Positions 22,259 through 34,693 of a stretch of DNA of 64,000 bases are shown one piece after another. The first letter of the stretch is position 1; every line of letters begins with the position of its first letter. The DNA is taken from assembly GCA_037501455.1 (NCBI GenBank), contig CM074863.1, positions 9,048,001 to 9,112,000 of the forward strand, given 5' to 3'. The notes below the pieces were generated by a model that made no database searches, was not told the DNA's origin, and was given only the letters and a program-made list of their open reading frames with translations. A program made the translations under genes and the position numbers. This DNA is from Lantana camara (Eukaryota; Streptophyta; Magnoliopsida; Lamiales; Verbenaceae).

Positions 22259-23699
22259 ACTTTGTTCACCTCCTGGTCAACACTACAATTTTCCATTTCC
22301 GAATCAATATTGTAATACATATCTTAGCTTTTTTATTCTGTATCCTTTAGAGAGATGAAATTTCAATGATTCAGTTCCACTTGTCTTCATATTGAAGAAA
22401 CCCAGTGCGCATGAACGTTATAAGACACTTGATGATAGAATAATCGTTTGGTAGCTTTATAATGAGATTTCCAATTTCCTAGTTTTGTATGTTTAGGACA
22501 AAACATTGACCTCTGTATGCACCTAATATTTATTTTCCTAGTTTTGAATGATTTTATTTGAGCCTTATGACTATTTAGAAATGCAAATAGTTATTTAATC
22601 GAAATAAAAAGTTAATTATGATTAACCTTATCCTTGTGGTTAGTATGAACCTAATATTTGTGACAAAAAACTGAAATTCAGAGTCCCCTGTGGCATGAGC
22701 GATCCATTTGAAGTGGCAGAATGTGGAAGGATCATATGATATTCGAGGAATTGTCCACTTCAACTTTCTTTGTTTTATTCCCTTCTTCCAATCACATTCA
22801 CACGTGCCGAGCGAGTGCGTGCAATTAGTGCTCTTGCAAAACAGAAGGACCAAATGGATGTCATTTTCGAACTATCAGACGAAGAGAAGTGTGATTTAGT
22901 TTATCTGGCTTTGGACAACCACATCGGTGATTAGATGGTGGTCATTGGCTTCGACTAAGGTACTTGTACATCCCTTTTGCGTAGTTAAATGTTTTGGATT
23001 AGCAGGTAGACAGATTGGCACTGTTTTGTTAATGGTGGTATTAACCCCATTTGTCAATGAAAATTCATATTGTCTATAGTTTATCGTGCAGTTAGCTTTT
23101 ATATTGGTACTAAGAAAGCTTGCCAAAGTACTGCTGTCGTTGAGTATGTCTGATCAGTGTGAGAGTACCATGTGTAGTAGCAAATATGTACATGTAGTTA
23201 CTTTTGAATATGATGTGCTTTTGGTATGTGGTAATGTATACTCATCTGAATTATTGTGCTTCAGTGTATCACCTGTCATATGAATAGTTAAATGTGCCTC
23301 TACTTGCACATTACTAATTCAAAGCATCCAATTGGTGGCTGAGTCGTATTTGCATATGTGGAATTTTGTTTGGCGTGCATACTCCATCCAAACCTTTAGC
23401 ATATGTTTGGCATTTTGGTTTTAGTGGAAGTCTTTTTTTGATACTTGTTTAATTGACCAAAGATTGTGCATACTCCATCCAAACCATTAGCATGCTTATG
23501 TTGATATTGTTATACGTTTGCTATTGTGATATTTATTTTAAAATAAAAAATAACAAATGAATAAATTCAACTATTAACGCAATTCTGCAGAGTACATTCA
23601 AATTTTGATTGCAAACACAATCTTAACATAATCTTGAAAATCTAAAAAGTTATGCAATACGTACCACATTAATTTTAGCGGGAAACATAGCTAAAAATG
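22259..23699. other. Intergenic spacer, no gene identified
   Basis: Only short open frames. The part at about 22700-22940 has more even base composition and could be a captured gene scrap, but I recognise no family in it. Confidence 0.5.
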
Positions 23700-24240
23700 T
23701 TGGGAAACATGAATTGGCTAGATATGGATTTCCAGTTGTTCAGTTGTCTGAAAACAAATATGTGGTTGATGATATTTTCTATGAAAAAGCCATTTGATCC
23801 ATGTGTATGCTGCTGCTGTCTTGGAATCAAATGATAGCAGTTGGGTTCCAAGAATCAGAAACATGGCAATTTGGGATGCACAGTTCAGTTATGTCAATTC
23901 GACAGAGCTGCATTTGTTCTCCAGCTGCAGAAAACCATTTCCAGAGGTACAATGTTAGTTGTGGTGGTGTTTGAAACAATTGGGATTTGGCTATGTATGG
24001 TGAAGATGAAAACTTCAGGAAAGCAATGGAAGTATGTGGCAACGGTGGGATTAGATAATGGAGATGAGGGCATCTTTGGAATTGTAAAAGTTAAGGAGGT
24101 GTTGAGAAGGGGTTTCCAGCTGAGTAATTGCAGTAGCTGTGAAGAAAGTGGTGGACGGTGTGGATTTAAGCCGAAGAGTTTCCATTTTAGGTGTTTCTGC
24201 CCTCGTATGGTGAGCTGCCCGCAGGCCCCCAATAGACACG
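23700..24240 (+). pseudogene. LRK10-like ectodomain fragment (copy A type)
   Basis: Similar to 3060-3590 of copy A. Recognisable pieces include VVDDIFYEK, the VPRIRN block, LFSSCRKPF, GLDNGDEGIFG and the CSSCEESGGRCGF cysteine block ending in RCFCPR. Frameshifts and stops separate them, the signal peptide is missing upstream and no kinase follows. It is the dead remnant of a second member of the copy A subtype. Confidence 0.85.
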
Positions 24241-24930
24241 CTACTTTATCTTACTCAAATGCTCTGATAAAATATAAAATTGACTCTTCTTGTCCCTAGA
24301 ATTATAATATCTTTACGGCTTTGTCCCAATTTGATGCAAACTGTTACTTCACCTAACGTTTGTAAATTTTGCACTTAACCCCTTGAAATAAAGAAAAGTA
24401 CTCTCACCCCTGAATTTTGCACTTAACCCCTTCTCTATTAAGATCTTTTTAAATAAATTTTATATAGACAAGTCTTTTTTTTTTTTTTTTGAAACTTTAT
24501 ATAGACAAGTCTTATTAATAGCAAAATATCGGAGAACTACCTACGTAGCCATCGCCTTGCTCCAAGATTTGTGAAAATAACATAGACGCGTTTTTGTAAT
24601 AGTCTAATAGGAAAGGAGGAAAAGGAAAGAGTTTGGCCCTTCAGTGGTCCATTTTGTTTTCGGAGGGCAATTAGAATTAATGTGCATTTCTCGAATGAAT
24701 TATAGAGAAGAGTTACGGCTTTCATTTTCCACGAGGAAAAGTGGAGGCGATATACTAATTTTCAATTTTGTCCACTTTGAAACATAATTTTAGAATTAAT
24801 TAATGGTTCCATACTTCCATTGACTAAATGCATCCGAGTCAGTCAACTGCCTTTTCAAGTACTACCATGGATGCTATAATGAATTTTCATGGTGCCAAAC
24901 CAAAACTGAGAGCTAAACAAGTATAGCAGC
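24241..24930. other. Spacer and presumed promoter of kinase copy C
   Basis: No ORF. It contains a poly-T tract near 24477-24490. About 120 bases upstream of the start codon are conserved with copies B and D (taatgaattttcatggtgcc, then gagctaaacaagtata), a likely shared 5' UTR/promoter-proximal block. Confidence 0.55.
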
Positions 24931-27142
24931 ATGACCATTCTTAGACGGTCTTTTATTTACTTATTTCTTGTTTTTCACCCATTTATGATCAGTTTTGCTG
25001 AATACGACTGCCCGGAATCGTTCCAGTGTGGAAATCTCGGCAAACTGGAGTTTCCATTTTCGAGTCACAGGGACCCTGAATGTGGGTTGTTCCAGGTTAA
25101 CTGTGAACATTCACCTCCAAGACTTCAGTTGTGGCCTCTAGGGGTTTCGTACGATTTTCATGAAAGGATACCTCCAAATAAAGTTAGGCTAGTTGACCCT
25201 GACCTTCGTGAGCGGTTGCTGGCGAATAGTTGCTCTGCTGTCCAGAATCGGACTCAATCTCCTTTCCCTTTTAGCTCCTTTACAATCTCCCCCAATCTCA
25301 CCATCTTCTCGTGTTTTCCTGATCCTCATGATAAGGAAAAAGTTGAAAATCTTTTCAAAGATTACGAAAAACAGATATGCAACACTACCACATTCTATTA
25401 CAAAAATCCCGCGGAAGAAGAAGAGATAAGCCTCCCTGGTGGCTGTTCGATGGTTCAAATGCCTGTCAAGCCTGATTTTCCGAATTTTGATGATCTCTTC
25501 CACATGTTAACTGCTGATTTTGAGATAGAATATCATATTTCCGAGGATTGTGTTTCGTGTCACCGTGTGGGAAGCAAGTGTCTTAGTAACACAAACAATG
25601 AATTTCGGTGTGAAGGTATCGTTCTGCTAAACTTAGCAATTTCTCTTCAGACTGGTTAATGTAATACTCTTCGAATCCGCAGGATTCACCGTATCCTTTC
25701 TTGTTTCAAGGCTCTAAATAATAGAAACACCACGAACAAAGAAGAACAGAACTATGCTTGTGTTTTCTTTGTGTTATGTGCGTGCTTATGTTAATAATTG
25801 ATTTCGTTTGCAGGAAAGAGTTCAACAACAAAGGTTATGATAATAGGTATGTCTCCCACTTCAAGTCTTTGGGAGTTGAATTCCAAACCTTCTGTAATTA
25901 TATTTAGCAGTGATCAAAGTGTTTATACTGGTCAACAAAGAATTAGGCATCAGTCTGTTTGATGCATTCCTTTCAATTTTTGTCTTAATTTCCAGTTATG
26001 GTTTTTTTTTAGAGTTGATAAATATAATTAGAACTCTCGCGACAGGTGTCGCCGCTGTGATTGTTTTCACATCCTTACCCATTCTCTTGCTCATTCTCAT
26101 CAACGGCGTCCAAAAGGCAACACCACTTTCTAAGGACATTGAGTTTTTCTTGAAGAACAATGAGAATCTTGCACCACTAAGATACCAATACTCAGATCTC
26201 AAGAAAATAACTAAGTCATTCAGCGAAAATTTGGGGAAAGGAGGCTATGGCAGTGTCTATAAAGGAAAACTACGAGATGGTCGTCTTGTAGCAGTGAAAA
26301 TCCTGAATGAGTCAAAAGGAAATGGAGAAGAATTCATGAATGAGGTTGCAAGCATCAGCAGAACTTCCCATGTTAACATTGTCACCCTTTTGGGATTCTG
26401 CTTTGAGGGCTCGAAAAGAGCTCTCATGTATGAGTTCATGCCGAATGGCTCTCTTGAAAAGTTCATACCGAATCCGTCCTGTTCATCAGCAGAATATCAA
26501 TTAGGATGGGAAAAACTGTTTGAGATTTTGGTAGGGGTTGCTCGTGGGCTGGAGTACTTGCATCGACTGTGCAACATGAGAATTGTTCATTTCGACATAA
26601 AGCCTCACAACATTCTTCTAGATAAGGACTTCAATCCAAGAATCTCGGATTTTGGACTTGCTAAATTGTGCCCCAATAGATCAAGTATAGTATCTATGTT
26701 AGTAGCACGAGGGACAATTGGGTACATTGCTCCGGAAGTATTCTGCAGAAACTTCGGTGGAATATCTCATAAATCAGATGTATACAGCTATGGAATGATG
26801 GTTCTTGAAATAGCTGGAGGGAAGAAAAACAACGAACCCGAAAATGTTGATCATAGTAGTGATGTTCACTTCCCACAGTATATTTACAAGCAACTTGAAA
26901 TGATGGATGCTGAAAAACTTGATGGGTTTAATGTGGATGTAGATGACAACCAATTTGTGAAGAGAAAACTGATCATGGTTGGGCTGTGGTGCATACAAAC
27001 TGATCCAAACAACAGACCATCAATGAGTAAAGTAGTAGAAATGTTGGAAGGCAAACATGAATTCTTGGAGATCCCACCTAAACCTTACCTTTCTTCACCT
27101 CCAAGATCACCACCAAAATTTTCCATATCTGAATCAATGTAG
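24931..27142 (+). CDS. LRK10-like (LRK10L2-type) receptor kinase copy C, intact
   Basis: Predicted exons 24931-25615, 25814-25846 and 26046-27142, all with GT-AG introns and phase-1 junctions, give 604 aa. Residues 1 to about 22 are a signal peptide. The cysteine-rich ectodomain (about 25-229, GUB_WAK plus WAK-associated, with NxS/T sites) probably contacts the cell wall or apoplast. The mini-exon supplies the stalk. A transmembrane helix covers about 241-258. The kinase has [11 protein letters not shown] at about 304, the AVKIL lysine at about 323, HFDIKPHN at about 421 (Phe before the catalytic Asp: non-RD), DFGLAKL at about 440 and [10 protein letters not shown] at about 463, ending in a Pro/Ser-rich tail. 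Family members act in defence or abiotic signalling. No disabling change is visible, and it is the only complete copy of its cluster in the window. Confidence 0.95.
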
Positions 27143-28321
27143 TATTTATGATTTTATTCTGGCTTTGTTTCCTGTATCATTGGGAAATATGAACTTCAGT
27201 ATGTACTGTGCTATGCTGCCCTTGTCTTCATACTTCTCTAGTGTTGAAAGTGTCCAAATGGTAGTAAAATAATCTGAACTCCCTGATGTAATTTTTTGTA
27301 TTGTGGAAGATTTACGTTAAAAAAACATGATTGTGCGTTGTTTCTTGTGACAAGGCTCATACTAAGTTGTTTCTACTTTTAATCTATAATATTTGTTTTT
27401 GTATAATAATAATATAAAAAACTTACATTGAAGAAGAATAATCTTCCATGAAAATATGAAATTTAAAAAAAAAAACGTGATATGTGGAAGAGAAGAATAG
27501 TTGATCATATCCAAAGGGGAATCTAATTAGATTTGATATTGATATCCCAAGGAAAATCTAATTAGATTTGCTATTGATACAAATCGGGAACCATCTCCAG
27601 TTCTCCACCTTACAATTTTGTCCATCTCTTTCAAGTAGCGATTTAACTCCTTTAATCTCGCTATGGAAAAAGCTTTTTTACCACCTTCAGGTTTAATCGG
27701 GATTCTAAAGTTTTGTGTAGATTGCATACCTGACAAGTTTTGTTTTCGCCACATTTTTGTTTGTACAAATATCAGAACTGGAAAAATCAAGAACCAGAAA
27801 AATACAAACAGATATTCCTCTAATCCGCATTTTTAATTTGTTCTCCTTTTTTTGGTTTGAAATTGAACGTCTCACCATTTTTATTTTTATTTTTATTTTT
27901 TCCGTTCAACGAATCTTACTTCCAGATGTTTATGGTTAGAGGGACTCAGATTTGTTAAGTGCTTTTTAAAGTGAATTTGAGTGTCTTGAGTCTTTACAGA
28001 GTAACGAATCTGTAACTTATTTCTCTGTTACGAATTTGTAACTTATTTTCATTTTTCTTTGTTTCTTTAGTTACCTTTAGTTAGACATGAAAGAATAGGA
28101 GTACCAGAAAAAAATTGAAGAGAAATACAGAAAAGAGTACGAGTACCCAAAGAAAATTAAAGAGAATTATAGGAAGGATACAAGACAATTTTAGAATTAT
28201 GCCGACAAGTTCGAGAATAAGAAGAAATTGGAAGAGGGCAAGAAGGGAAATTGGAAGAGGAAAATAAGAAAAGAGATGAGAAAGAAGAAAGGAGTAAGGG
28301 ACCCATACTGAAGGGAACCAT
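27143..28321. other. Spacer downstream of copy C
   Basis: No gene recognised. A short direct repeat of aatctaattagatttg lies at about 27520-27570. A purine-rich, Lys/Glu-codon-rich stretch at about 28085-28300 is interrupted by stops; it may be degenerate LINE sequence joined to the RNase H fragment that follows. Confidence 0.45.
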
Positions 28322-28726
28322 CATAGAAATTCTGCCACAGCGGCGGGAGTTGTTAGAGACGAGAATGGAGAGTGGCAGTTGGGATTTGCCATGAAATTGG
28401 GAAACACAGATATCAACACAGCGGAGCTTTGGGGGCTCCGTGAGGGACTTCGTATGGCTTGGGAAAGGAGGTATCTGAACATTGAAGTAGAGTGTGACTC
28501 GGATACAATCATCAAACTAGTGAAGGAAGCCGACGTTGAGAGCCACCCTTTGGGGGGAATTTTGGAGGATTGTCGGAGATTAATCCGCATGCCATGGAAT
28601 TGCAAAGTTGCTCACATTAATAGAGCAGGCAACAGCCTTGCAGATGCGCTGGCTAAGATTGGACAAAGAATGGTTGAAGAGAAAAAAGTCTGGATGGAGC
28701 CTCCTGATGGAGTTATTTTAGATTAG
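28322..28726 (+). pseudogene. LINE-type RNase H (RVT_3) domain fragment
   Basis: One open frame continues from upstream of the first possible start. It contains AAGVVRDENGEW, then NTDINTAELWGLREGL, VECDS and AHINRAGNSLADALAK, the typical D-E-D arrangement of plant L1-like RNase H domains. It ends in a normal stop. No reverse transcriptase lies immediately upstream. It is either a 5'-truncated LINE or a small domesticated RNase H-like gene; I favour the former. Confidence 0.75.
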
Positions 28727-29347
28727 TTTTGCTTTTTTTGGCTGAGTCTGTAGCACCAAAAAAAAAATTAATATCGTGAATTTGGGCTCAAGGGACGGCC
28801 AAAATTTTTTTTTTTTTTTTTTGAGATATAACCTTTAATTTCTTTTTCTTTTTCTTTTTTTCTTTTCTTCTTGTATTATCTCGCTGGACACATCATAATT
28901 TTAGATTTTAGATCTCCCACTCATATCAAACTTTATTTTCTTCAAATTTTATCTCTCTCTCCTTCTCTTCTTCAACAATAAAAAATCAGAAATCGGTCTT
29001 CACTCCATATGCGCTCGTGTCTTCTTGCTTGAGTTTTCTTGCCTTCTACAACCATGATTAAGAAAAAAGATAAAAATCAAGTCCGTAATTGTTTTTTGTT
29101 CTTCTCCTATTTGAAGATCGAGATATCGATCTTCAAAAGATCAACATGTCGATTTTAGTTACATGGATCGACATGTGATCGATTAGTCGATCACTTGTGG
29201 ATCTTCAAGAACTTTGAAGATGGAATTGTCCATCTTCAAGAGATTTGAACATCAAGATGAATAAAAATAATAAAAGAAAGTAAAGAATAAAAGAAAAAAA
29301 TAAACAAAAATTAAATTTTTTTTTTTTTAAAGATTGACATGTCCATG
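28727..29347. other. Low-complexity spacer
   Basis: Poly-T (about 28806-28822) and CT-rich runs, then short inverted pieces of atcgatcttcaa and ttgaagatcgat near 29115-29225. No ORF. Confidence 0.5.
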
Positions 29348-29653
29348 TGTCACTACATCCACATGTCGATGCGGACACGTGGAAAATAATTATATTTACA
29401 TCGAGAAATGTCCACGTGTCATTGCATCCACATGTCGATCCGGACACGTGGAAAATAATTATATTTACATCGACATGTCGATTCGAATAGATAGAAAATA
29501 ATTATATTTAATATTTATTTTATTAGACATAATTAAAAAAAGAGTTATATAATGAGATTTTCCATCGACATGTCGATTCGAATAGATAGAAAATAATTAT
29601 ATTTAATATTTATTTTATTAGACATAATTAAAAAAAGAGTTATATAATGAGAA
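29348..29653. repeat. Two adjoining tandem repeats (69-bp and 95-bp periods)
   Basis: A 69-bp unit (tgtcac/ttgcatccacatgtcgat...) starts at 29348 and 29417. A 95-bp unit starting catcgacatgtcgattcg begins at 29468 and 29563 and is near-identical for about 90 bp. Both share a cacatgtcgat or acatgtcgat core and aaaataattatattta, so they derive from one ancestral unit. Confidence 0.85.
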
Positions 29654-30024
29654 CTTTATAAGTAGGATTATTTTACTTAAAAAAGACTTATTTGTCCCTT
29701 TTAATAAAATGCCCTGCACTATATTGTGGGCTATTTTAACTATTATTACGGCATGTCCGAATCCGATGACCCTTCGTTATTTTCTCCTGCTTAAGGGTAT
29801 TGCATAATATGTAATTCCTGAATTGTTTTTGTCTTCTTCTTACCTAAGATATTATGTTCGAATTAAGCCACCTTTTTAAGTATTGATTTTGTTTCAATTT
29901 GATTTTTATATTTCATTAGAAAATAATTTTCGGAGACAGCAAAAGTATGCCACAAATAATTTTATTTCTTTAGTATCTTTCTCGTGGCTTTTAAATGGTA
30001 GTGAGTTTGTAGTGATATTGTGTA

Positions 30025-31800
30025 GTGATTTGCCGCCAGGCGCCTTCGGTCTCTCACTTATTGTTTGTTGATGATACATTAATATGTGGGGTGTCGTCGA
30101 TGGAGTCTGTGGATTGTCTTAAGGAGGTCTTGGAACTATATAGCCAGGCTTCGGGTCAGGTGGTGAATGGACAGCAAAAACCTGTACTCAGGATGAGTTC
30201 GCGTGGATCATGGGTGTGAAAAGAGCCGCGAATATTGATATTTATCTCGCCCTTCCTTCACTTGTAGGTTGAAGAAGCGGCAAGCTTTTATCAAGTTGGT
30301 GGAGAAGGCTAAGAGGAAGGTACAAGGTTACTCTGAAAAGTTTATCTCGATAGTAGAAAAGGAGGTACTTATTTAAGGCACTACTTGCAATTCCGAGCTA
30401 CACCATGAAAGGCTTCCTTTTGTCGGATAATATCTTGCAGGAATTAGAATCCACAATTCGACAATTTTGATGGAATAATGGGAATGAAAAAAAAGAATTC
30501 ATTGCCTCGCTTGGGATTCACTTTTGTAAAAGTCAGGTGCAAGGCAGTTTGGGATTCAGATCCCTTAAACTTTTTAGTCTCCGGATAGCCTGCCAGCCGC
30601 ATATACAAACCCCTATTATTTTTCCAATTCGGATATTTGGAATGCTCGACTGGGGAAGATCTCCGTCATTTGGAGGAGTTTATTTCAAGTACGCTACATT
30701 TTGGAGGTGGGTTCAAGATAGAGATTGGGGAAGAATATAGATGTTTGGAGATACAGGTGGCTATGGAGAGTACCTAATTATTTCCATCTGACCTTTAACC
30801 CGAATGTGTGCTCCCAATTCCCAAATGGGTTTCGGATATCATGAAACCCAACCAACTTGCTTGGAATGACACAGTGATCCATAATGTTTTCAACAATGTT
30901 GATGCCCAGGCTATTTTGAGTGTGCTGCTGGGGTCGATATGCAGAATTGATACTCTAATATGGCACTATTCCAATGATGGAAGTTTTTGGTTAAAGAGCA
31001 CTTGCCACTTGGCTTTGAAACTCGCGGCGGGAGATGAAGGTTCGTCATACAATTTGGAAAATCACAATGTGTGGGGGATATGGTATATATATGAAAACTG
31101 GATGTTGTCCCTAAAATTCGACTTTTCGGTTGGAGTGCTAGTCATGAGATCCTCCCTACATGCTACAGCCAGTTTATTATTGAGGCGTCATTGTGCTATC
31201 GAAAGTTGAAGTTGTGTTAACTGTGGTGCTGAGGATGAGAACTTGGTTCATGCTTTATTTAGATGTCCACTAGTAAGACAATCATGGGTTTTGGCAAATA
31301 TTCCAGCGAGATATATTGAGCATATGGTGTGTGAGGCATCAGAGAAGCTGCATGGTGACTCTACTTTGGAGTTTGGATGTTGTGGAATCCTCGTAATAAG
31401 AGGAGGTTAGAAGGAGTTGTGAAACAGCCGCATGAGATCGTCAATTTGCTATGGCTTTACCCAAGCCCTATCCGATGTGTTGACAATGAAGTTTCGATGT
31501 TGTAAGGCGATAGAGCTGTGCGAGAATGGGAGAAACCAAATAGCGGGTGGGTGGAAATTAACTTTGACAGAACGGTATTCCGTGATAATAATGTGATTGG
31601 GATTGGCATTGTGGTTCGGGACTCGGAGCGTAATTGTATTTGATGGGAGACGGATAGAAAAAGATTTATTATTCATCCGATAGTGGTAGAAGCTTATGCA
31701 TCATTATCAACTGCAACGTTGGCAAGAGACTTTGATAGGAAGGAAGGTGATCGTTGAAGGAGGCAACGTTAACGTGGTAAACTGTTGAAGAGTTTCGTGA
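30025..31800 (+). pseudogene. Degenerate L1-like LINE (RT C-terminus, zf-RVT, RNase H)
   Basis: In order: an RT active-site remnant HLLFVDDTL at about 30050 (FADD in active elements) followed by VLELYSQASGQVVN; the thumb region GYSEKF; SLGFRSLKLFSL at about 30540; a zf-RVT-like piece with C..C and ENLVHALFRCPLVRQSW at about 31210-31290; and an RNase H piece at 31424-31800 copied also at 178-560. Many stops and frameshifts. Endonuclease and the RT N-terminus are absent. Confidence 0.82.
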
Positions 31801-31824
31801 TACGTGTTATTGTTAATTCTTGTT

Positions 31825-31998
31825 AAAAGTGCGTAATTGAAGGCAGACTTTGTCTAGTGAAAGGTTAAAAAATGCGTAATTGAAGGCAGACTTTGTCCAG
31901 TAAAAGGTTAAACAGTGCGTAATTAAAGTTTGTCCACCTTCAATTACGCATTTTTTAACCTTTCATTGGATAAAGTCTACCTTCAATTACGCACTTTT
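31825..31998. repeat. Long perfect-ended hairpin (about 63-bp arms)
   Basis: The left arm 31825-31887 begins aaaagtgcgtaattgaagg and has a second tgcgtaattgaagg at its inner end. The right arm 31937-31998 is its near-perfect reverse complement. The loop (31888-31936) holds a third gcgtaatt unit. No ORF. It could be a foldback transposon or a small-RNA-producing inverted repeat. Confidence 0.85.
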
Positions 31999-32070
31999 AA
32001 ACCAAAATAATTTTTTTTAAGAAAGGGAGAAACAATCATTAAGAACATGGAATACTAAATACAACTTCAA

Positions 32071-34040
32071 TTATTCAGATGAAAAGGATTGTCTGTCTAG
32101 AAAAATATTGGCTAACTTAAAGCGGTACTCGGCGATACTACACGTCTCTGCATATGTCTTGAACGCATCAGTTTCTCGAACAAACAACTCACCATACTGA
32201 CACATTAATACGCCACAGTCACTGCTTCCCTTATCCTGAACTCTCATTCGTGTTCGCACCATTTCCTTTTCTTTTGAAGCCCTGACAACTTTGTTCTTAA
32301 TTCACAACTTCCAGACGAAATCTGCGTATATTTCGACATTGATAGCAGCTGCTTCTGTATGCATCGAGTTGTAGTGTAAGAAACGTTTGGGCTCGGTTTC
32401 ATATACTAACATATGTTAGTGAGATTGTGTCAGTATAGGGAAAACAACATAACAACCTGGTATATAACAGATGCAAACACTTCATTCAGGACCATGGCGT
32501 AATCGCTTTTCACTGCATGCAGCATAAAATGGTCGATTGCAGATGAGACAATATAAGGGCCAGTCTTCTTCCTTGACTTTCCTACAGCTCCTCAATTTGC
32601 TCACAAACTCACTTGTCACATGAGGTTTGAAAAAATGTACATCGTGGAATTTGGGCACAATGTAACCAGGACTGGTTAGCAGGTCGTAATAAGTCAGAAT
32701 AACGCCATCGTTGGTCTCTTTCCCCAAAATGAGATCTCGTAGATCCTTACCAAGGACAAAATTATTGTTATTACTCTGATAGACAATATTAGATCTGCAA
32801 AAGATTATAATAAAACAATCAAGTGATCAACACACTACAATCAACTCAACTCATTGAATGAAGTAAGAACCCTTACTTTTGGTCCTCCGTGTAGCTCATA
32901 ATCAAGTTAAATGCCCTTGTACGTTGCTCCTCAGTGACCACCTCATAGCTTGGGGGCTCCTTAGATATACTGTCCACGTGAGCCCCAACCTGCACAACCT
33001 AATACATAAGTATCCAATGACAAATCAAATACACTCACATAAACAAAGCCACAGTTATATTGTCTCACCGTTTCTTCCACACGCTCCCTTACATCATTTT
33101 TCCGCTTCGATCTAACCTCATCTCGTCCGGAATCACTATCACCGTCACAATCCCCATCCAGATCCCTATCCCCATCCCCATCACCTTCCCCATCCTGACT
33201 CAAATCAACCTGAACTCCTTCATCGACACATTCAGCTTCCTCATCCATAAAATCCGTCTGAACTTCTTCATCGACACATTCAGCTTCCTCTTCCACAAAA
33301 TCAGTTTGAACTCCTACATCGACACCTTGTGCTTTCTCTTCTACGCAAACAACTTGAAACCCTTCAACAACACAAACTTTTTCATCAGCTTCGGACAGAC
33401 TTCTCTCCATTTCACTAGCCGCTCGTAAGGGAACAATCAGTGTATTTTTAAATCAATAGACTTTGTTACAAACCAGTTGAATAAAAAATGCATATTGGTT
33501 CAATAAATTCGGAAGATTATGGACTTACATTAGACCGAAAAATACTTTCCAAAGTCTTCTTTGCACTGGTTTTCGTATTAGGCAGTGCACTCCTCTTCCA
33601 TTTGAACCACCGAGGGAATGCTATCAACCTTCTCAAGATGCCGAACTTCTAAATTCTTTCATGAAACAATGCCAAACATAAACAATAACTTAAGCACGTG
33701 CATATATAGGTATAAAGTGACACAATCTAGCAAAACCAAGCCAATGACTTACCAACAAACCCATAGTACAACCATCGACGAAATCAGGTTTATCCACAAC
33801 ATGCTTCTGAATACCTTTGATAAAAAACATATGAGCCGATGTGCCCCACGCGTATTGTCCAATCCTGGACAAATCATCAACATACCAAACAAGCGCAGCA
33901 AGTACACGTAAACTGCTACACTGGAACAACAAACAATTAAAAACTTATAAAATGTACATTCGTACAAAATCGTCAATCCCATCGTCATCACTCCTTCCGA
34001 CGAAATCGTGCAGTTTACGCTCGATGTTGGCTCGAGAGAC
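32071..34040 (-). pseudogene. Ulp1-like (C48) protease gene, middle and C-terminal exons
   Basis: Minus-strand exons can be traced. A continuation of exon 2 runs down from 34040. At 33920-33753 is LVWYVDDLSRIGQYAWGTSA, with donor gtaagt. At 33648-33529 is RRLIAFPRWFKWKR, with donor gtaagt. At about 33417-33069 is an acidic repeat region with three ECVDE-type units and a Glu/Asp/Gly run, donor gtgaga. Then 32989-32877, about 32815-32470, about 32410-32290 (RFLHYNSMH) and 32262-32071 (VQDKGSSDCGVLMCQY to the stop). The last holds the Gln and nucleophile Cys expected of Ulp1/SENP peptidases. Such genes with a plant-mobile or DUF1985-like N-terminus occur widely in plant genomes and some transposons. 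Frame problems near 33950 and 32560, besides the 26.7-kb insertion, argue that it is dead. Confidence 0.72.
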
Positions 34041-34045
34041 ATTGC
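34041..34045. repeat. TSD of the decayed copia element (left copy)
   Basis: attgc, matched by 60769-60773 on the far side of the 26.7-kb nest. Confidence 0.9.
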
Positions 34046-34693
34046 TGTTAGGAATAGTGCCCTAGAAAGCCGGTTGTATATCCGCTTTGTACTTTTCCTT
34101 ATTGTAATCACATACAATCTTTGAATAAAATAACGAATTGAGGCAACACTTCTTTATATGCTCTTGTTTGGTATGCGTTTACTTTGGCTGTGCATGTATG
34201 AGAACTCCCCTAATCCTGATGACTTTAGGACTCTACCATTTAGGTGAAATGGTTCATGAAACGAACCCTATTTCACATAAGTCATGATTAGTAAAATACT
34301 CCAAGCCGATGAGTCCTACAGACAGTGGGAGTGTCAACCTGACTCCTCTAAGGTTTGCCTGTGGGATCACGCCCTATAAGAAGGACCACCTTGTTTCTTG
34401 GAGGTGCAAAGTGTATAGTTGATACGTGCGTGATACATGAGGGTGCTTACTTTAATAAGTAAGTTCACTGAGGTGCCCGGTGTGAGAAGATTCCTAAATG
34501 GGAAAGGAAGTTTCTATTTCAGGAAATGGAAACTTCCAGATTAGGAAATATCTCACGAGTCATTGATGTGATTAATTGATCCTTAGACTTGAGGTTCCTT
34601 GTCACTTTATGAGTTAACTCTGTAGTCTTAGGTGTAAGCTTTAAAGGGTGTCGCCTTAGACAACTGATTCAAGGCTTATGTTGGGGCTGCACA

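Noticed and set aside
33060..33428. 122-codon plus-strand ORF
   Set aside because: The minus strand over the same bases reads as the acidic repeat of the Ulp1-like gene, with flanking splice sites; the plus-strand ORF is its shadow.
33921..33967. A 47-nt intron in the Ulp1-like gene (gtacga to ttccag)
   Set aside because: It would keep the phase but is shorter than normal plant introns and would remove residues expected in the family. I treat the place as a probable frame lesion.
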